Shown: positions 8,598 to 16,663 of the stretch, piece by piece | Numbering within the stretch: position 1 is the stretch's first letter | How the letters are laid out: the number at the start of each line of letters is the position of its first letter | DNA from: Dinoroseobacter sp049800835 | GTDB lineage: Bacteria > Pseudomonadota > Alphaproteobacteria > Rhodobacterales > Rhodobacteraceae | DNA: 64,000 nt | Assembly (NCBI RefSeq): GCF_049800835.1 | Contig: NZ_JBNAFU010000001.1 | Span: forward strand, 868,001-932,000 | Reading direction: 5' to 3' | Made by a program: the position numbers and the translations under genes | The notes under the pieces: model-generated | What the model saw: the letters and a program-made list of their open reading frames with translations, nothing else | The model's database searches: none | Told to the model about the DNA's origin: nothing

Positions 8598-9731
8598 ATG
8601 GCAACATACCAGATCTGGGCGCTTGGCGCTTCAGAGGTCACGGTAGAGAGCGATACCAACGGCGACGGCACTCCGGACGCCGTGCCCTCGCTTGAGCCAA
8701 ACACCACCAACCTGTTGTCGGGAGGCTCGCAAGGCGCCGGGACACATCTGGGCAGCCCGTCAGACGGGTTCGATCGCTACATCACCCTGAACAGCAACGC
8801 TTGGCAGCCTATCGGAATCAACGATGACGACGTGGGTTTCGCCGACAATGACAGCGGCCAGACGCTGGATGTTGCAACGACATTTGACGGGACAGTGTAT
8901 GCCAGCGGTTCTCGGATCGAGTCCGAGTACACGCTTGTGCTGACCGACGGCACGACCGACTACACGGTCGTGGGTTTCAACATCCGTGAACCGAACCCGA
9001 CCAGCGGCAACACCTACGGCACGACCGAGGGACTGGCATTTCTGGGCAATTTTCCCCCGGTCGGCGTGCCCCTGCGGGTGAAGTCTGCTTCCGAAGGCCC
9101 CTCCAACGCGCAGACCCCCGCGGCAGACTATGCCGTGCCCCCCTGTTATACGCCGGGCACCATGATCGAAACGCCCGACGGGCCCCGCCCGGTCGAGGAT
9201 ATTCGGCCCGGCGATCTTGTCCTGACGCGGGATGATGGCGCGCAGGAGGTCACATGGGCCGGGTCGGTTGCGCTGGACAGTGCGCGTCTGGCCGGAAACC
9301 CCCGCTTCCGTCCGATCCTGATCAAGGCCGGTGCGCTGGGGCCAGACCAGCCTGCCTGCGACATGCTGGTGTCACGCCAGCATCGGATCCTTTTGCGTGA
9401 CTGGCGCGCGGAGTTGATGTTCGGGTCCAGCGAGGTGCTGGTGGCGGCGGTCGATCTGGTCAACGATCGCGACATTCTGCAGGTCTACGATCTGGAACCG
9501 GTGACCTATATCCACTTCATGTTCGACCGCCATCAGGTGGTCAGGGCCGACGGGCTCTGGGCCGAAAGCCTGCGCCCGGGTCCTGCCGTACTGGCCACCC
9601 TGGGCCGCGCCGCCCAGGAGGAATTGTTCGCGCTTTTCCCGGAACTGCGCAATGCCGATCGCGCCCCGTTTGACGCCGCGCGGCCCCTTTTGCGGACATG
9701 GGAAGCGCGGGTTTTGACGGAGCCCTCCTGA
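8598..9731 (+). CDS. Hint-domain protein (Hint_2 type), secreted-repeat-like N-terminus
   Basis: About 377 aa. The N-terminal half is Asp/Asn/Thr-rich and includes a calcium-loop-like DTNGDGTPD. The C-terminal half starts at CYTPGTMIETPDG and continues through VEDIRPGDLVLTRDDG, VSRQHRIL and FDRHQVVRADGLWAESLRPG. These are hallmarks of the Hedgehog/intein-like Hint_2 domain common in Rhodobacteraceae. Such domains may autoprocess at the Cys, but the biological role is unknown. The start could be GTG 8589 or ATG 8598. I prefer the ATG, which is preceded by GAG. Confidence 0.85.
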   Translation: MATYQIWALGASEVTVESDTNGDGTPDAVPSLEPNTTNLLSGGSQGAGTHLGSPSDGFDRYITLNSNAWQPIGINDDDVGFADNDSGQTLDVATTFDGTVYASGSRIESEYTLVLTDGTTDYTVVGFNIREPNPTSGNTYGTTEGLAFLGNFPPVGVPLRVKSASEGPSNAQTPAADYAVPPCYTPGTMIETPDGPRPVEDIRPGDLVLTRDDGAQEVTWAGSVALDSARLAGNPRFRPILIKAGALGPDQPACDMLVSRQHRILLRDWRAELMFGSSEVLVAAVDLVNDRDILQVYDLEPVTYIHFMFDRHQVVRADGLWAESLRPGPAVLATLGRAAQEELFALFPELRNADRAPFDAARPLLRTWEARVLTEPS

Positions 9732-9746
9732 TCGGCGTTCGAGCCT

Positions 9747-11363
9747 TCAGGCCGAACCAAGCGCGCTGAGCACCGCAGGCACAGCCTCGGGCAAATCCTC
9801 CGCGATCAGTCCCGGCCCGAACCCCCTCGCAGCCTCGCTGTGCACCCAAGCGGCGGTTTGCGCAGCCTCGAACGGCGAAAGCCCCCGCGCGAGCAACCCG
9901 CAGATCAGTCCCGACAGGACATCGCCCGCCCCAGCGGTTGCAAGCCAAGGCGCCGCACGCTCGTACACGGCTGCGTTGACCACCGCCTTGCCGCTTGGGG
10001 CTGCAATCACGGTATCCGGGCCCTTCAACAGGACGACGCATCCGGCGCGCGTAGCCGCAGCCCGGGCCGCATCGACCTTTGAATAGGCGGGCCCTTGCGT
10101 GGCCGCCGCTTTCAACTGCGCGGCAATGTCGGGAAAGAGCCGCGCAAATTCACCGGCATGCGGGGTCAGAACGCACGCGGAATGCAATATCGCGAACAAG
10201 TCGTCAGGCGCGTCCGCAAAAGCGGTCAGGGCATCCGCATCCAGCACCAGCTGCCGCGCCGTGGCGGCCTTGCACGCTGCCGCAACCAGATCCCGTGCGC
10301 GCGAGACCCCCAGGCCAGGCCCTAGGCAAAGCGCGTTCAGACGTTCATCCGACAACAGCGCGCCCAGATCGGCCGCATCGTTCAGCCGCTTGATCATCAC
10401 CGCATCCAGCCGCGCGGCATGTTCGGCAACGGCGGCCGCCTCGCAGGCGACAGACACCAGCCCGGCTCCGATCCGCAACGCAGCGCGCGCAGCCAGTCGG
10501 GCCGCGCCGCCCGCGCCAGGCGGCCCGGACAGGATCACGGCGTGACCGTTGTCATACTTGTGCTGGTCGGACCGCTTGTGCAGCAGTGCCGGTGCAGGCG
10601 GCTGTACAAGCCGCGCCGCAGCCGGGATCTTTCGCGCCTCTCGTGGCGCATCGCGATCAAGGCCGATATCGGCGACAACGGTCTTGCTGCACAGACTGGG
10701 CCCGCGGCTCAGAACATGCCCGAGCTTTCGGGAATGGAAAGACACGGTCAGGTTGGCCGCAGCCGCCCCAAGGCCGCCATGCGACGGTTCAAGCACCTTG
10801 CCGCTGTCGGCATCCAGACCGCTTGGGATATCGATCGCGACCACACGCGGGGATGCGGCCGCCGACGACAGGCGCGCCGCAGGGCGGTCAAACCTTTCTG
10901 CGGCATCTGCGAGGATGGTGAGAACCTCAGTCAGATCTTCCAGTGGCCGTGTCAGCCCTGTACCGAACAGGGCATCCACCGCAAGATCGGCATCCTGCCA
11001 GGGGGTCGGCCCTTTCAGATCGGCAAGGACATCGCCGACGGGGCCGAGTTGGGACCAGAGGTCGTGGTTTCGTTTCGCATCGGGGGGCAGGTTCGCGGGA
11101 TTTCCATACAGGAGCACATCCACCCACCAGCCCCACTCCTTGAGAAGCCGTGCAACGACAAACCCGTCACCGCCGTTGTTTCCGGGTCCGCACAGCACCA
11201 CTGCCTTATGCGGTGCGGCTTGCAGGTCTGGCCATTCGCTCAGGATGGCGGCAAGCACGCCGCGCCCCGCGCGCTCCATCAGCTCCAGACCGGTCACCTG
11301 CCCACTCTCCATTGCGGATGTTTCAAGGGCGCGCATCTGCGCGGCGGTCAGCAGATCGGTCAT
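9747..11363 (-). CDS. nnr: bifunctional NAD(P)H-hydrate repair enzyme (epimerase + ADP-dependent dehydratase)
   Basis: A 538-aa fusion. Residues 1-220 form the YjeF_N epimerase, with CGPGNNGGDGFVVARLL, VDALFGTGL and IPSGLDADSG. Residues 240-535 form the ribokinase-fold dehydratase, with NGHAVILSG, LGPGLG, LDADALT, LTPHAGEFARL, LKGPDTVI and the TAGAGDVLSG nucleotide site. It repairs hydrated NADH and NADPH in the cytoplasm. It converges on the Hint gene with only 15 bases between the stops. Confidence 0.96.
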   Translation of the reverse strand: MTDLLTAAQMRALETSAMESGQVTGLELMERAGRGVLAAILSEWPDLQAAPHKAVVLCGPGNNGGDGFVVARLLKEWGWWVDVLLYGNPANLPPDAKRNHDLWSQLGPVGDVLADLKGPTPWQDADLAVDALFGTGLTRPLEDLTEVLTILADAAERFDRPAARLSSAAASPRVVAIDIPSGLDADSGKVLEPSHGGLGAAAANLTVSFHSRKLGHVLSRGPSLCSKTVVADIGLDRDAPREARKIPAAARLVQPPAPALLHKRSDQHKYDNGHAVILSGPPGAGGAARLAARAALRIGAGLVSVACEAAAVAEHAARLDAVMIKRLNDAADLGALLSDERLNALCLGPGLGVSRARDLVAAACKAATARQLVLDADALTAFADAPDDLFAILHSACVLTPHAGEFARLFPDIAAQLKAAATQGPAYSKVDAARAAATRAGCVVLLKGPDTVIAAPSGKAVVNAAVYERAAPWLATAGAGDVLSGLICGLLARGLSPFEAAQTAAWVHSEAARGFGPGLIAEDLPEAVPAVLSALGSA

Positions 11364-11411
11364 GACAGGCCTCCGGTCGTCTCGCCGGAAGCCTATCCCC
11401 TTAGCAAGGGC

Positions 11412-11960
11412 TTACCAAGTCGCCGGAACCTTGCCGGGTGCAAGGAAAGCTTCGACCGCTGCGGCCTGCTCCTCACTCATGGCCCCGACCAGCGCACGGA
11501 CGGAGTAAAACCCGTAGCCGACACCCTGCTCGACAAACGCCCAGTCCACGATCTGGTCATACCTGAACTGCACCTCGCTGCCGGCTTTGAGGTCACCGAG
11601 GTAGACCGGATCATTGTCGAGCTGTCCGATAAAGGAGCCGTCCTCGAGGGGTTTGAAGCTGCCGACCCAGATGTTTTCGACGGGACCATCCGCTTGAAGC
11701 GCAACCTTGATCGCCACGTTTTCCCATCCCGCCGGCTCGGTGGAGGCGTGTTCCAGAAACAGGGGCAAGGTGGCGCGCGCCTCTTCGACGGCACTGTTCA
11801 CTGCCGCATCATCGAGGGCGACTTCGACAACGTTGTTGTTGTCGTTGAACGCCGCCGAAACCTTGTTGCTGCTTCCCAAGAGCCCGAGGGACTGCGCGAT
11901 ATACACCACCGCCGCCAATCCGCCCCAGAATGCCACACGGCGCCATGCTACAAATTTCAT
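11412..11960 (-). CDS. DUF2314 (YegJ-like) membrane-anchored protein
   Basis: A 182-aa protein with an N-terminal signal or anchor segment (about residues 10-25). The domain that follows has the DUF2314 pattern: AVEEARATLPLFLEH, ENIWVGSFKPLEDGSFIGQLDNDP, GSEVQFRYDQIVDWAF and GYGFYSVRAL. The domain's function is unknown. AAAGGGA precedes the ATG at 11960. It lies upstream of nnr in the same direction, with about 48 bases between them, so co-transcription is possible. Confidence 0.85.
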   Translation of the reverse strand: MKFVAWRRVAFWGGLAAVVYIAQSLGLLGSSNKVSAAFNDNNNVVEVALDDAAVNSAVEEARATLPLFLEHASTEPAGWENVAIKVALQADGPVENIWVGSFKPLEDGSFIGQLDNDPVYLGDLKAGSEVQFRYDQIVDWAFVEQGVGYGFYSVRALVGAMSEEQAAAVEAFLAPGKVPATW

Positions 11961-12269
11961 TTTGGTCCCTTTCGAAGAAATTTCATCGACTGGCTAGCTG
12001 ACGAACTCTGCTGGAACCGGGTACAAACTGTGGTTTTTACGAGGAAATGCACGATTGCGGGCAGGTAACCAACCTCCGGATCACCACCGCGATTTGGCCT
12101 TTGGCGACTGCATTGTTCGCGAACAGCACACTCTGCGATCATGTTGCCTATTTTTTAGGCTTCACTTATGCATTTCGAAAAGGACGGGAGTTGGGCCGCC
12201 CCCGAGTCAATTGCGGCTCCTGTGTGAAAGTGTTCTGCACAACACCATCGAGAAGAAGGGAGTCGGGGG
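11961..12269. promoter_or_regulatory. glnB leader and divergent promoter region
   Basis: The 309 bases between the DUF2314 gene and glnB carry no convincing gene. They contain a near-match to a sigma-54 promoter (TGGC at 12102-12105 and TTGT at 12113-12116, with correct -24/-12 spacing), a small hairpin GCCTA/TAGGC at 12146-12160, and a near-perfect 16-bp palindrome (GTGTTCTGCACAACAC) at 12230-12245. glnBA is nitrogen-regulated in related bacteria. The site assignments are inference. Confidence 0.4.
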
Positions 12270-12608
12270 ATGAAGAAGATTGAGGCGATCATCAAGCCGT
12301 TCAAGCTTGATGAAGTCAAAGAAGCCCTGCAGGAAATCGGTGTCCAAGGCCTCTCTGTCGTGGAAGTCAAAGGCTTCGGTCGGCAAAAGGGCCATACAGA
12401 GCTGTATCGCGGTGCCGAGTACGTCGTCGACTTCCTGCCAAAGGTAAAAATCGAGGTCGTTCTGCCGGACGATCAGGCGGATCAGGCCATCGAAGCCATC
12501 GTCGAAGCCGCCAAGACCGACAAGATCGGCGACGGCAAAATCTTCGTTTCCAATGTCGATCAAGCCATTCGGATCCGGACCGGCGAGATTGGCGAAGAAG
12601 CCCTCTGA
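12270..12608 (+). CDS. glnB: nitrogen regulatory protein P-II
   Basis: A 112-aa protein of exact P-II length. The uridylylation site Tyr51 lies in the T-loop (LYRGAEYVVDF), and the C-terminal signature GDGKIFVSNVDQAIRIRTGE is complete. P-II senses 2-oxoglutarate and ATP/ADP and tunes glutamine synthetase adenylylation and NtrB. It sits 72 bases upstream of glnA, the standard alphaproteobacterial glnBA arrangement, and is probably co-transcribed with it. Confidence 0.97.
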   Translation: MKKIEAIIKPFKLDEVKEALQEIGVQGLSVVEVKGFGRQKGHTELYRGAEYVVDFLPKVKIEVVLPDDQADQAIEAIVEAAKTDKIGDGKIFVSNVDQAIRIRTGEIGEEAL

Positions 12609-12680
12609 CGGGAAACACCGCTGGCGTGTCCTGCGCCAGCTACAACAACCAGTACAAATCGACTGAAAGGGATAAGGTCA

Positions 12681-14087
12681 ATGAGCAAAGACGCTGTTCT
12701 CAAGACCATCAAGGATGAGGAGATCGAGTACGTCGATATCCGCTTTACGGACCCGCGCGGCAAGCTGCAGCACGTGACGGTGATGTCCGACCAGGTGGAC
12801 GCGGACTTCCTCGAAGAAGGCTTCATGTTTGACGGCTCCTCCATCGCGGGATGGAAATCCATCGACGAGTCCGACATGAAACTGATGCCGGACACCGAGA
12901 GCGCCTATCTTGATCCGTTCTACGCCGAAAAGACGCTGTGCCTGCACTGCTCCATCGTGGAGCCCGACACAGGCGAAGCCTATGCGCGCGACCCGCGCGG
13001 CACCGCTGAGAAGGCCGAGGCGTACCTCAAGTCTTCCGGCATCGGCGACGTGTCCTACTTCGGCCCCGAGGCCGAGTTCTTCCTGTTCGACGATGTCCGT
13101 TTCTCCTGCGAAATGAACAAGGTATCGTTCGAAGTGGATGCACAAGATGCATCGTGGAACTCCGACACAGAATACGAAATGGGCAACATGGGCCATCGTC
13201 CGGGCATCAAGGGCGGCTACTTCCCCGTGAACCCGACCGACGCGGCGCAGGATCTGCGCGGCGAGATGCTGTCCACCATGAAGCGCATGGGCATGAAGGT
13301 CGACAAGCACCACCACGAAGTGGCCTCGTGCCAGCATGAGCTGGGCCTCATCTTCGGCTCGCTCACCCATCAGGCGGACGAGCTTCAGAAGTACAAGTAC
13401 GTGATCCACAACGTCGCGCACGCCTATGGCAAGTCGGCAACTTTCATGCCGAAGCCGATTTCCGGCGACAATGGCACCGGCATGCACGTGAACATGTCGA
13501 TCTTCAAGGACGGCAAGCCGCTGTTTGCGGGCGACAAGTACGCAGATCTGTCGCAAGAGGCGCTGTACTACATTGGCGGCATCCTCAAGCACGCCAAGGC
13601 GCTGAACGCCTTCACCAACCCGTCGACGAACTCCTACAAGCGGTTGATTCCGGGCTTTGAAGCTCCGGTTCTGCGGGCCTATTCCGCACGTAACCGTTCG
13701 GGATGCGTGCGTATCCCGTGGGCCGAGAACCCCAAGGCCAAGCGCGTCGAGGCACGCTTCCCTGACCCGGCCTCGAACCCGTACCTGTGTTTTGCCGCGC
13801 TGCTGATGGCGGGCCTTGACGGGATCAAGAACAAGATCGATCCGGGCGAAGCCTCTGACAAGGATCTTTACGATCTGCCGCCGGAAGAACTGGCCGGCAT
13901 CCCGACGGTCTGCGCGTCCCTGCGGGAAGCGTTGGATGCGCTGGAAGCCGATCATGAGTTCCTGCTGGCTGGCGATGTGTTCACCAAGGACCAGATCGAA
14001 GGCTATGCAGAACTGAAGTGGGAAGAAGTGTATGCCTACGAGCACACACCGCACCCCATGGAATACAAGATGTACTACAGCTGCTGA
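12681..14087 (+). CDS. glnA: type I glutamine synthetase
   Basis: A 468-aa protein of GS-I beta length. It contains FDGSSIAGWKSIDESDM near the N-terminus, the glutamate and metal site GPEAEFFLFD, MPKPISGDNGTGMHVN, and the ATP-binding segment. The adenylylation tyrosine is Tyr397 (KDLYDLPPEE). It makes glutamine from glutamate, ammonia and ATP. Presence of the adenylylation site and the glnB neighbour imply GlnE/GlnB control. A strong terminator follows. Confidence 0.98.
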   Translation: MSKDAVLKTIKDEEIEYVDIRFTDPRGKLQHVTVMSDQVDADFLEEGFMFDGSSIAGWKSIDESDMKLMPDTESAYLDPFYAEKTLCLHCSIVEPDTGEAYARDPRGTAEKAEAYLKSSGIGDVSYFGPEAEFFLFDDVRFSCEMNKVSFEVDAQDASWNSDTEYEMGNMGHRPGIKGGYFPVNPTDAAQDLRGEMLSTMKRMGMKVDKHHHEVASCQHELGLIFGSLTHQADELQKYKYVIHNVAHAYGKSATFMPKPISGDNGTGMHVNMSIFKDGKPLFAGDKYADLSQEALYYIGGILKHAKALNAFTNPSTNSYKRLIPGFEAPVLRAYSARNRSGCVRIPWAENPKAKRVEARFPDPASNPYLCFAALLMAGLDGIKNKIDPGEASDKDLYDLPPEELAGIPTVCASLREALDALEADHEFLLAGDVFTKDQIEGYAELKWEEVYAYEHTPHPMEYKMYYSC

Positions 14088-14107
14088 TCCGAACTCCGGA
14101 TCAACGC

Positions 14108-14136
14108 AAAGGGCGCCCTCGACGGGCGCCCTTTTT
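14108..14136 (+). terminator. terminator of glnBA
   Basis: Eleven-bp stem AAAGGGCGCCC/GGGCGCCCTTT with a 5-base loop, followed by T residues, 20 bases after the glnA stop. Confidence 0.92.
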
Positions 14137-14304
14137 GTTAGGCCCTGTCTTTGCGCAACAATTCCCCAGGAAGCGCCCGGATGTGCCGCATTTTTTCCAT
14201 GTTGAGACGTCAGGGTTAACGCGTCTGTAACCAGTACCCGGTCAATGTTTGGCCAGAACGCGACCGCACCAGAAGGGTGTCGGTGAACTGGGAAGGACGT
14301 AGAA

Positions 14305-14658
14305 ATGTCTGATGCAACCGCAACTACAGCGTTCCGAACGACTTACCTGGGGCGCGGCACCGCGCTCAGGTTCACGTGGCAGTCGACCGGGCAAGGAAAA
14401 TCCGCACGCCGGTATGGCCCCCCAACCGACTATACCGTGCACAAGATGCGCGCGGCCCTGCGGCCGGAAATGGCACTGGCAGAGCCCGAGTTGCGCTTGA
14501 TCAGGATGATCGAGGTGTTTCTGCTGATCACCTTCTTTCCTCTCGGCTTTGCATTGACCCGCTACAACAAGCTGTTTGGTCCCTGCGTCGGCATGTCCAG
14601 CCTCGTGTTCTTCGCCTGGTGGGGCCTCGTCGCGGGCCTGCTTTATGCGTTCCTCTAA
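14305..14658 (+). CDS. small hypothetical membrane protein, 117 aa
   Basis: The first 65 residues are soluble and basic. Two hydrophobic segments follow at roughly residues 68-85 and 93-115, ending right at the C-terminus. I do not recognise the family. AAGGA precedes the ATG by seven bases and a strong terminator follows, so it looks like a real single-gene transcript. The function is unknown. Confidence 0.7.
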   Translation: MSDATATTAFRTTYLGRGTALRFTWQSTGQGKSARRYGPPTDYTVHKMRAALRPEMALAEPELRLIRMIEVFLLITFFPLGFALTRYNKLFGPCVGMSSLVFFAWWGLVAGLLYAFL

Positions 14659-14715
14659 AACGGGGGACTTGGCCATTTCAAAACGAAATGGCTTCGGTTT
14701 GAAAAACGAACCGGC

Positions 14716-14743
14716 AAAGGGGTGCAAAACGCACCCCTTTTTC
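14716..14743 (+). terminator. terminator after the 117-aa membrane protein gene
   Basis: Ten-bp perfect stem AAAGGGGTGC/GCACCCCTTT with an AAAAC loop and a T run. Confidence 0.9.
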
Positions 14744-14871
14744 TTTGCCCCAGGGCATGCAGGGATCTGCGCCCTGACACAGGCTCTCACCCTTGCGTGA
14801 CAGCAGTGACACATGGCTTGCCGCAACGTCCGCCGCACCCCATCCTTGTAGGCCAATGGAAAGGCCCCTCG

Positions 14872-16095
14872 ATGCCCACAGAGAAATTCACATTCACAGG
14901 TCATGGCGGTGACACGCTGGCGGCCCGCCTCGATCTGCCCGACGGCGCACACTTGGCGACGGCGCTCTTTGCCCATTGCTTCACCTGCTCCAAGGACATC
15001 CCTGCCGCCCGTCGGATCGCGGCACGCCTGTCGGCGATGGGCATTGCGGTTTTGCGATTTGATTTCACTGGCCTCGGGCATTCCGAAGGGGAATTTCGCA
15101 ACACGACGTTTTCATCCAATGTCGCGGACCTCGCGCGCGCGGCAGATGCCCTGCGCGCCCGCAATCTCGCGCCGTCCCTCCTGATCGGCCATTCGCTCGG
15201 CGGGGCCGCCGTGCTCAAGGCAGCGCGCCAGATCCCCGGCATCAAGGCGGTGGCAACGATAGGCGCACCTTTCGACCCGGAACACGTGACCCATAATTTC
15301 GGCGACAAGATCGCAGCAATCAGAGAGACCGGCGAGGCAGAGGTGTCACTGGGCGGTCGCCGCTTCCGGATCCGCAAGGCGTTTCTCGACGATGTCGCGG
15401 CAGAAGAACTCGCACCTGAGATCGCGTCTCTGAACGCGGCGCTGCTGGTCCTGCACGCACCGCGCGACGATACCGTCGGCATCGAGAACGCAACCCAGAT
15501 CTTCCTCGCCGCCAAACACCCCAAGAGCTTTGTGACACTCGACACGGCAGATCACCTGATCTCGCGCGCCGAAGATGCGGAATATGCCGCCGAGGTGATC
15601 GCGGCCTGGGTTGCCCGGTATCTGGATTTGCGCCCCCCGGCCCCGCCCCCCGGAGCGCCCGAAGGCATCACGCGCGTGGCCGAAGCCGACAAGAACGGAT
15701 TCTTGCAGGACATTCATGCCGGCCCCCATCACCACATCAACGCCGATGAACCGCTGGCCTATGGCGGCACGAACCGCGGCATGAGCCCGTACCAGTTGGT
15801 CGCCGCCGGGCTGGGCGCGTGCACCTCGATGACCCTGCGCATGTACGCACGCCAGAAAGGCTGGCCGCTGGCCCATGTGTCCGTGGATGTGGTCCACGAC
15901 AAGGTCCACGCCCAGGATGCCAAGACCTCGCTGGACCGGATTGACCGCTTCGTACGCCGGATCCGGCTGGAGGGGCCGCTTGATGACGGACAGCGGGCGC
16001 GACTTCTGGAAATCGCGGATAAGTGCCCGGTGCACCGAACCCTTGAAACCGGCGCCCATATTGAAACCGAACTTCTGGTCGAAGAACCTGCCTGA
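14872..16095 (+). CDS. alpha/beta hydrolase fused to OsmC-family domain
   Basis: About 407 aa. The N-terminal half (1-250) is an alpha/beta hydrolase with the nucleophile elbow GHSLGGAAV and a late DTADHLISR histidine. The C-terminal half (about 265-405) is an OsmC-like fold, with YGGTNRGMSPYQLVAAGLGACTSMTLRMYA carrying the peroxidatic-type Cys, and CPVHRTLE carrying the second Cys. OsmC proteins reduce organic peroxides. The hydrolase substrate is unknown. I place the start at ATG 14872 because GGAAAGG precedes it; upstream in-frame sequence does not look coding. Confidence 0.9.
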   Translation: MPTEKFTFTGHGGDTLAARLDLPDGAHLATALFAHCFTCSKDIPAARRIAARLSAMGIAVLRFDFTGLGHSEGEFRNTTFSSNVADLARAADALRARNLAPSLLIGHSLGGAAVLKAARQIPGIKAVATIGAPFDPEHVTHNFGDKIAAIRETGEAEVSLGGRRFRIRKAFLDDVAAEELAPEIASLNAALLVLHAPRDDTVGIENATQIFLAAKHPKSFVTLDTADHLISRAEDAEYAAEVIAAWVARYLDLRPPAPPPGAPEGITRVAEADKNGFLQDIHAGPHHHINADEPLAYGGTNRGMSPYQLVAAGLGACTSMTLRMYARQKGWPLAHVSVDVVHDKVHAQDAKTSLDRIDRFVRRIRLEGPLDDGQRARLLEIADKCPVHRTLETGAHIETELLVEEPA

Positions 16096-16127
16096 GCTTC
16101 TTTTGTGCTGAAATACCTTGGGGGAGA

Positions 16128-16156
16128 CGCGCGGAGCGCGGCGGGGGCAAAGCCCC
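16128..16156. repeat. paired GC hairpins between convergent genes
   Basis: Two adjacent inverted repeats, CGCGC-GGA-GCGCG (16128-16140) and GGGGC-AAA-GCCCC (16144-16156), follow an AAATACCTTGGGGG stretch. From memory, similar intergenic strings are common in Rhodobacteraceae genomes. They probably end transcription of the converging fusion and DUF6314 genes. No second copy is obvious in this window. Confidence 0.4.
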
Positions 16157-16582
16157 TCAACCCCGGGTGTATTCCGTCACCATCCTGTAATCCTTGCGCG
16201 GCCCCCGCACACGCCAGTCCGATGTCCAGACCGGCCAGGCGTCAAACACATACCGAACGTCATACTGGTCCGGCGCACAGTGATGACTGGACACAGCCGA
16301 AAGACCGAGGGTGAAACTGTGAAAGAACCGCGCCTCGTCAAACCACACGCTGATCCCCGCGCCTGTCGCGCGCCAGATATACCCTCGTGTTGCGGAAAAC
16401 GCCTGCGAGCCCACGTGCATCCGGCCCGTCTCGGAATAGGCTAGACCCTCCGGGATAGGGGTAAAGTGCGCCTCGCCCTCGAACCGCGCAGGAGTGCCTA
16501 GGCGATCTTCGATACGCCTTTGCACGCGCCACATCCCTTCGAAACTCGCAAGGGAGACCGGGCCGGTATGACTGTCTTGCAT
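16157..16582 (-). CDS. DUF6314 family protein
   Basis: A 141-aa soluble protein starting at MQDSHTGPVSLASFEGMW. It contains FEGEAHFTP, GLAYSETGRM, a RGYIWR strand, WFDEARFFHSF and the C-terminal DWRVRGPRKDYRMVTEY. The length and this pattern fit DUF6314, a small beta-barrel-like family of unknown function common in Rhodobacteraceae. An excellent AAGGAGG Shine-Dalgarno site fixes the ATG at 16582. It is divergent from purB with 81 bases between the start codons. Confidence 0.8.
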   Translation of the reverse strand: MQDSHTGPVSLASFEGMWRVQRRIEDRLGTPARFEGEAHFTPIPEGLAYSETGRMHVGSQAFSATRGYIWRATGAGISVWFDEARFFHSFTLGLSAVSSHHCAPDQYDVRYVFDAWPVWTSDWRVRGPRKDYRMVTEYTRG

Positions 16583-16663
16583 GCGACCCCTCCTTCCCTT
16601 GCCGCGCGGTGTGCCCTGTCCTACAAGCCGCGCAAATCGCTCACAAGCCAAAGGCCCGCACGA

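Noticed and set aside
12047..12283. 78-codon plus-strand frame overlapping the glnB start
   Set aside because: It overlaps glnB in another frame and covers the probable promoter. The composition is not protein-like.
14722..14871. Upstream extension of the hydrolase-OsmC gene
   Set aside because: The residues are not family-like and start inside the preceding terminator. The Shine-Dalgarno site before 14872 is better.
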